DNA of 64,000 nucleotides from Ceratodon purpureus (lineage: Eukaryota > Streptophyta > Bryopsida > Pseudoditrichales > Ditrichaceae), in contig CM026421.1 in the NCBI GenBank assembly GCA_014871385.1, forward strand, positions 16,661,048 to 16,725,047, read 5' to 3'. Below are positions 60,573 to 64,000 of the stretch, in pieces. Numbering within the stretch: the stretch's first letter is position 1; each line of letters starts with the position of its first letter. A program made the position numbers and the translations under genes. Under the pieces are notes generated by a model, which was not told the DNA's origin, searched no databases, and saw only the letters and a list, made by a program, of their open reading frames with translations.

Positions 60573-63500
60573 ATGGGGATGGTCTGTCTGTACGCCCAAG
60601 GCATGGGCATCCCTCTTAGGTTTCGCGTAGATGACGATGGTCTAGCTACGGTGTCCTCTCTTCGCCTCAGTCTCAGATTCCATTTCCGTGAAGATTCCAT
60701 CAGTATAGAGGAGGAGATGTTTGATGACGTTACTGCCGAGGTTACCCACACCCTCGGGCAACCTTCAGTGAGAGATGAGAACAACATGTTGCAGTGGAGA
60801 CTCCTCCCTGGATCCTATAGAGTCTATGGTCTTACTGATTCTCTTATGGCTGCATCCACTGAGATCCTCACCCCCCGTCGCTCTTCTACTTGCACAATTC
60901 AGACTCCCTTACCTCGTGATGTCAAAGTCAAAGTCGAGCCTGGTACCGAGACTTCAGATGTAGAGAAACCTCCTCCGACCGTCATATCTCTCTCTTCTGA
61001 TGACGAAGTCAGTCCCGTCAAGTTGGTGCCTAAGGTCCACGCAGATGCTCCTCCTTCCAATGTGTCTCCTCCATTGTCCCAGGTCACAGTTAGCATTGTT
61101 CCGCTCCTTAAAGAGATTGCTAAGACGCGTGGGTCCAAAAACATTTTGAAGAAGATAGACTATTCCACTATTAGACACGAGAGAGTAGAGTACTTGCCTG
61201 CGAAGTTTGATGGTCCGGCTCTTTTTGAGTTGCCCCCAACTGCTGCAGGATCCTCTAAGCTCGCCGCCAAGTCAATGCAGGGAATGGACAAACGATACGA
61301 CGGACACTTGTGGACCAAGACCATCACAACAAACATCAAAAACGACTTCGGACTCTCTTTTCGAAGTTCCACCTGCGTTGGATGGCTGCGTTGCACGAAC
61401 GAGGAGTGTGACTTCCTGAAGCGTGTTCCCAAGATCTTCGAGGTCAACGAGACTGAGTTCGAAGGCTGTACCCTGCAAGCTTTTGTCATGGACCAGCCTC
61501 CTCCATCTGACTCCACGCTAGTGTGCAAGGTATGTAAAGAACCTCCATCATGTGTAGCTACATGCGAGGCTAAGATTTATTACGTTGTGGGCAAACCGAA
61601 TCAGACTAGAGTGTGTATTCACATAGGAACACATGATCATCCAGTGAAAGTTGGAGACTACAGAGACTCTAAAGCAGAGATTAGTAGCTTAATAGAAGAG
61701 CAGGTAGAGATGAACAACAAAGCAACAAAGAGCGCCGTTGTCCTGGAGGCGAGCAAACTCCTCATCGGGAGCTACCTGCTACAGCCCGAGGATGCACCAC
61801 CGAGGAAGCTGACGATAGAGGAGCTGGTTCCTGTTCTGGATCGATGCAAAGACATGGCGTCACCAAACATCCGCAACAAAGTCGCCACCTTCAAAAAATT
61901 CAACAGGTACGGAATCATGGACGGTATCACCAAGCTCCGTGGTAACAGTCTCTGGGCGTATGTCCAGGAGAATAGGTTTCCTGGTCAGGGATCCATGCGT
62001 GACAAAGTCTTTGTCTTCAAGATGTCGGAGGTCGGTCCGGGCAGTGGTGTCGACTTGGTCAGCCGTATGCAAGCTGGTGGCGATTTGGAGAACGCATGGA
62101 TCATGTTCGACCATGTCAAACGCGTCAAAGACTGGTCGACCATGGCGTGCCATGTGTACGACGCCACCTACTGCCGCGTGATGACAATTGCCACTTGCGA
62201 CATGCAGTCCGAGGACACGGACGCCCAGCTCGTCTTCTGGAAAAACCTGAACCTGGTCATGGAGATCAATGGCGTTGCAGCGCCGAACTTCAAGGGGTTC
62301 ATGGCGGACAACGCACAGGCGAATTGGAATGCAGTGCGAATCCTTTACGGCAATGGCAACAAAGAGGACCCAATGGAGGACCGGGAGAGGTCGTGCTTGT
62401 TCCACTGGACTCAGAACATGGTGGCGTATACGCAGAAGCACTTTCCCGAAGAACTCTGGGAACAGCACAAGAAGATGTGCACTCAGTACAAGAATGCGAC
62501 CAGCATGGCAGAGGCGGAAACTCTGTACCATGCGTTGCGAGCATGGTGGGCATCCACTGGGGTCGTTGGCGAGAGCGGGCTCATCAAACTCGATCAGTGG
62601 CTGTCATTCTGGCACCACCGCTTCCGCCAGTGGGGGGGATTCATGACCGAGGTATTATCTCTGCTCTCTGTTTTGATGTTTTTGATACTGGTTTCCTAGC
62701 CCTAACCTACAAAAGTCTAATCCGTGAATCTAACGGCACCTACTGTCAAATCTGCAGAAATTCACGAAAGAAGAACTCACAGAGATGCCCACCTGTAACC
62801 TCGCCGAAACAGTTCACAACAAGTGGCTCCAAGCCTAAGGAAACAATGGGAGCGACCTCTACGTTGCTACCGTGGACGATTTCGTTCGGGCTTTTCTACA
62901 GGTTGTCAACTACTACCAGTTCCTCAAAGGTGACGTCGGCGGAACTGGACCATCCAAGAAGGAACTCAGGCTCCGGATGGCGGAACGCAACGCGAAGAAA
63001 TGGGGAAATCCTACACTGCTCGACAAGCCCATGCTCGATATGCCAGGCGCGGATGAGTTCTGCACCCGTCAGCCTATCATGCCTGGAGCGGAAGTCTTCG
63101 GTTCACAGAAGCGAAAAGCCGACGTCCTTATCGGAGCTGACGAAGAGTCTCATCGCCCGGATAAGACCAACTTCTCACGCCCAAGAGGCCCAAGACGTGC
63201 CGTCAGGGCTCGCCCTATGCAGATGCCCGTCATTGTGGAAGACGACTCCGAACACGATACCGACGTACAATGTACCCAACCTCCTGCCCAGGAAGTTGAT
63301 TCCCCTTTACCTTCACCTGTGAACAAGGGCGGCATTCGCCATGTCAACGCGGTTGAAGAAACCAAGGTGGACGTGAAGGAGTGGCACATTTCGAGACTTC
63401 ACAAACTTTCTGCGAAGTGCTGCTGGGCCCAAAGAGCTGAAACGAAGAAGAAGTGCACTGAGAGAATCGTCAGGGGGCCCCATTGCACAGCTGCACCGAC

Positions 63501-64000
63501 CTACACTGGGCTCTGGACTAACTATCGCAGGAACCTAGTGGAGAAGACTGAGTTCTTCTTCTGCTCCGACGATATCGAGCGTTGTGTGAAAGGCTCTAAG
63601 CGCAAGTGGGTAGCACACTACTCAAAGGACCAGGAATTCCCCTCCATTCCAGAGGTGTGGCCAGTGAAACTAGGTACTAACCTAAAACTTACTGAGATTC
63701 TAGCCCTCGAAGCAGCGGGCTTTCAACTTCCGCAGAAGAAACCTGTCTCCTCAAGATGCCTCTTCTCCTCTGCCCCGCCCCCTGCAAATCTCAGCTCGCT
63801 GCCAGTCCCTGCAGACGCTGACCGCTACCCAGGCAAGAGAGACGGCAAGATGGTGAAGCGCACTGCCACTCGTCCCAATCAAGCGCAGCGACTCTCCATG
63901 GGCTCCTCCGAGTCTCTTAAAGCGCGCCTCCGTTCCGTCACCATGATACCTGAGCCGGGCCACGGTTGCATCATTGGGCTGGATTCGGGCGTCGCTCCAC
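60573..64000 (+). CDS. MULE-type transposase, copy 2 (5' start lost, in-frame TAA, 3' partial)
   Basis: Nearly identical to copy 1: about six residue changes over the ~700 residues of exon 1 (for example CRVMT for CCVMT, YGNGN for YDNGN). Exon 1 ends at 62651, the intron is about 62652-62757, and exon 2 runs to the window edge, with the SWIM finger just beyond it. The same TAA as in copy 1 is at 62836-62838 (CTCCAAGCCTAAGG). The ancestral start codon is mutated and followed by a TAG, so translation would have to begin at ATG 60573, 31 codons in, ahead of the zinc finger and core. If the TAA is read as stop, the product holds finger plus DDE core but no SWIM region. Confidence 0.78.

Larger units (their letters stand above)
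49065..64000 (+). mobile_element. Giant MULE-type element, copy 2 (nested, runs off the right edge)
   Basis: Begins with GTACGTGAGCGGAGAGCGG at 49065 inside the last accessory exon of copy 1 and is inverted relative to it. Order: terminal repeat, small ORF (49803-50174), methyltransferase unit on the minus strand, N-terminal accessory exons on the minus strand, divergent promoter, transposase on the plus strand to the window edge. Judging from copy 1, about 1.6-2 kb is missing on the right, giving about 16.5-17 kb total, of which 2.5 kb is an intronic tandem array. Confidence 0.8.

Noticed and set aside
62096..63322. 408-codon frame overlapping transposase copy 2
   Set aside because: Runs through the GT-AG intron in a different frame and lacks the catalytic and zinc motifs; a shadow of the transposase exons.
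36625..64000. A single giant palindrome made by inverted duplication
   Set aside because: The copies differ strongly outside the transposase, and the terminal motif at 49065 is in the same orientation as at 36625, which fits nested insertion better than a hairpin duplication.

Overview
The window looks like nuclear DNA of a land plant. The evidence is an intron-rich LRR receptor kinase with roughly one exon per leucine-rich repeat, a plant-type LRAT/NC-domain protein, eukaryotic tRNA-Lys(CUU) and tRNA-Ser(AGA) genes, a Ty1/copia retrotransposon, and AT-rich intergenic DNA with GT-AG introns. I suspect a non-seed plant such as a bryophyte or lycophyte, because the large transposons do not resemble seed-plant elements I know. 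The sequence alone does not fix the species.

Layout. 0.4-7.7 kb: 3' part of an LRR receptor-like kinase gene on the plus strand. 7.7-12.8 kb: AT-rich spacer with a foldback element (8.9-9.85 kb) and a second, wider inverted repeat. 12.8-13.0 kb: two tandem tRNA genes. 14.8-15.3 kb: intact single-exon LRAT-domain gene. 16.36-21.50 kb: complete Ty1/copia element with identical 175-bp LTRs and a 5-bp target duplication, but with a damaged protease active site and an in-frame stop. 21.5-36.1 kb: gene-poor AT-rich DNA with several families of dispersed direct and inverted repeats. 36.1-36.6 kb: remnant of a LINE reverse transcriptase C-terminus, minus strand.

36.6-64 kb is the most interesting part. 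Two copies of a very large (about 15-17 kb) TIR transposon lie in opposite orientation, the second apparently inserted into the last exon of an accessory gene of the first. Each copy has two divergent transcription units. One is a Mutator-like (MULE-type) transposase with an N-terminal C/HxH zinc finger, a DDE core with the C-x2-H insert motif, and a C-terminal SWIM finger. The other is a long many-exon accessory unit. It encodes a basic or low-complexity N-terminus, three to four heptads of the form YxPTSPx that mimic the RNA polymerase II C-terminal domain, a ParB/sulfiredoxin-like domain (GNHRLAAW), and a beta-class DNA amino-methyltransferase-like fold whose catalytic DPPY-type motif is replaced by DIPE.

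The two copies are mosaic. Transposase exons are about 99% identical, the methyltransferase exons are moderately diverged, and the N-terminal accessory exons are strongly diverged. This points to gene conversion or module exchange. Copy 1's accessory gene is broken by a frameshift, a splice-donor/motif-I mutation and the nested insertion. Copy 2's accessory exons are all open. Both copies share an in-frame TAA between the transposase core and the SWIM region. If the two units work together, the plausible model is a transposon carrying its own DNA-binding or chromatin-acting, methyltransferase-derived factor. That function is inferred, not shown.
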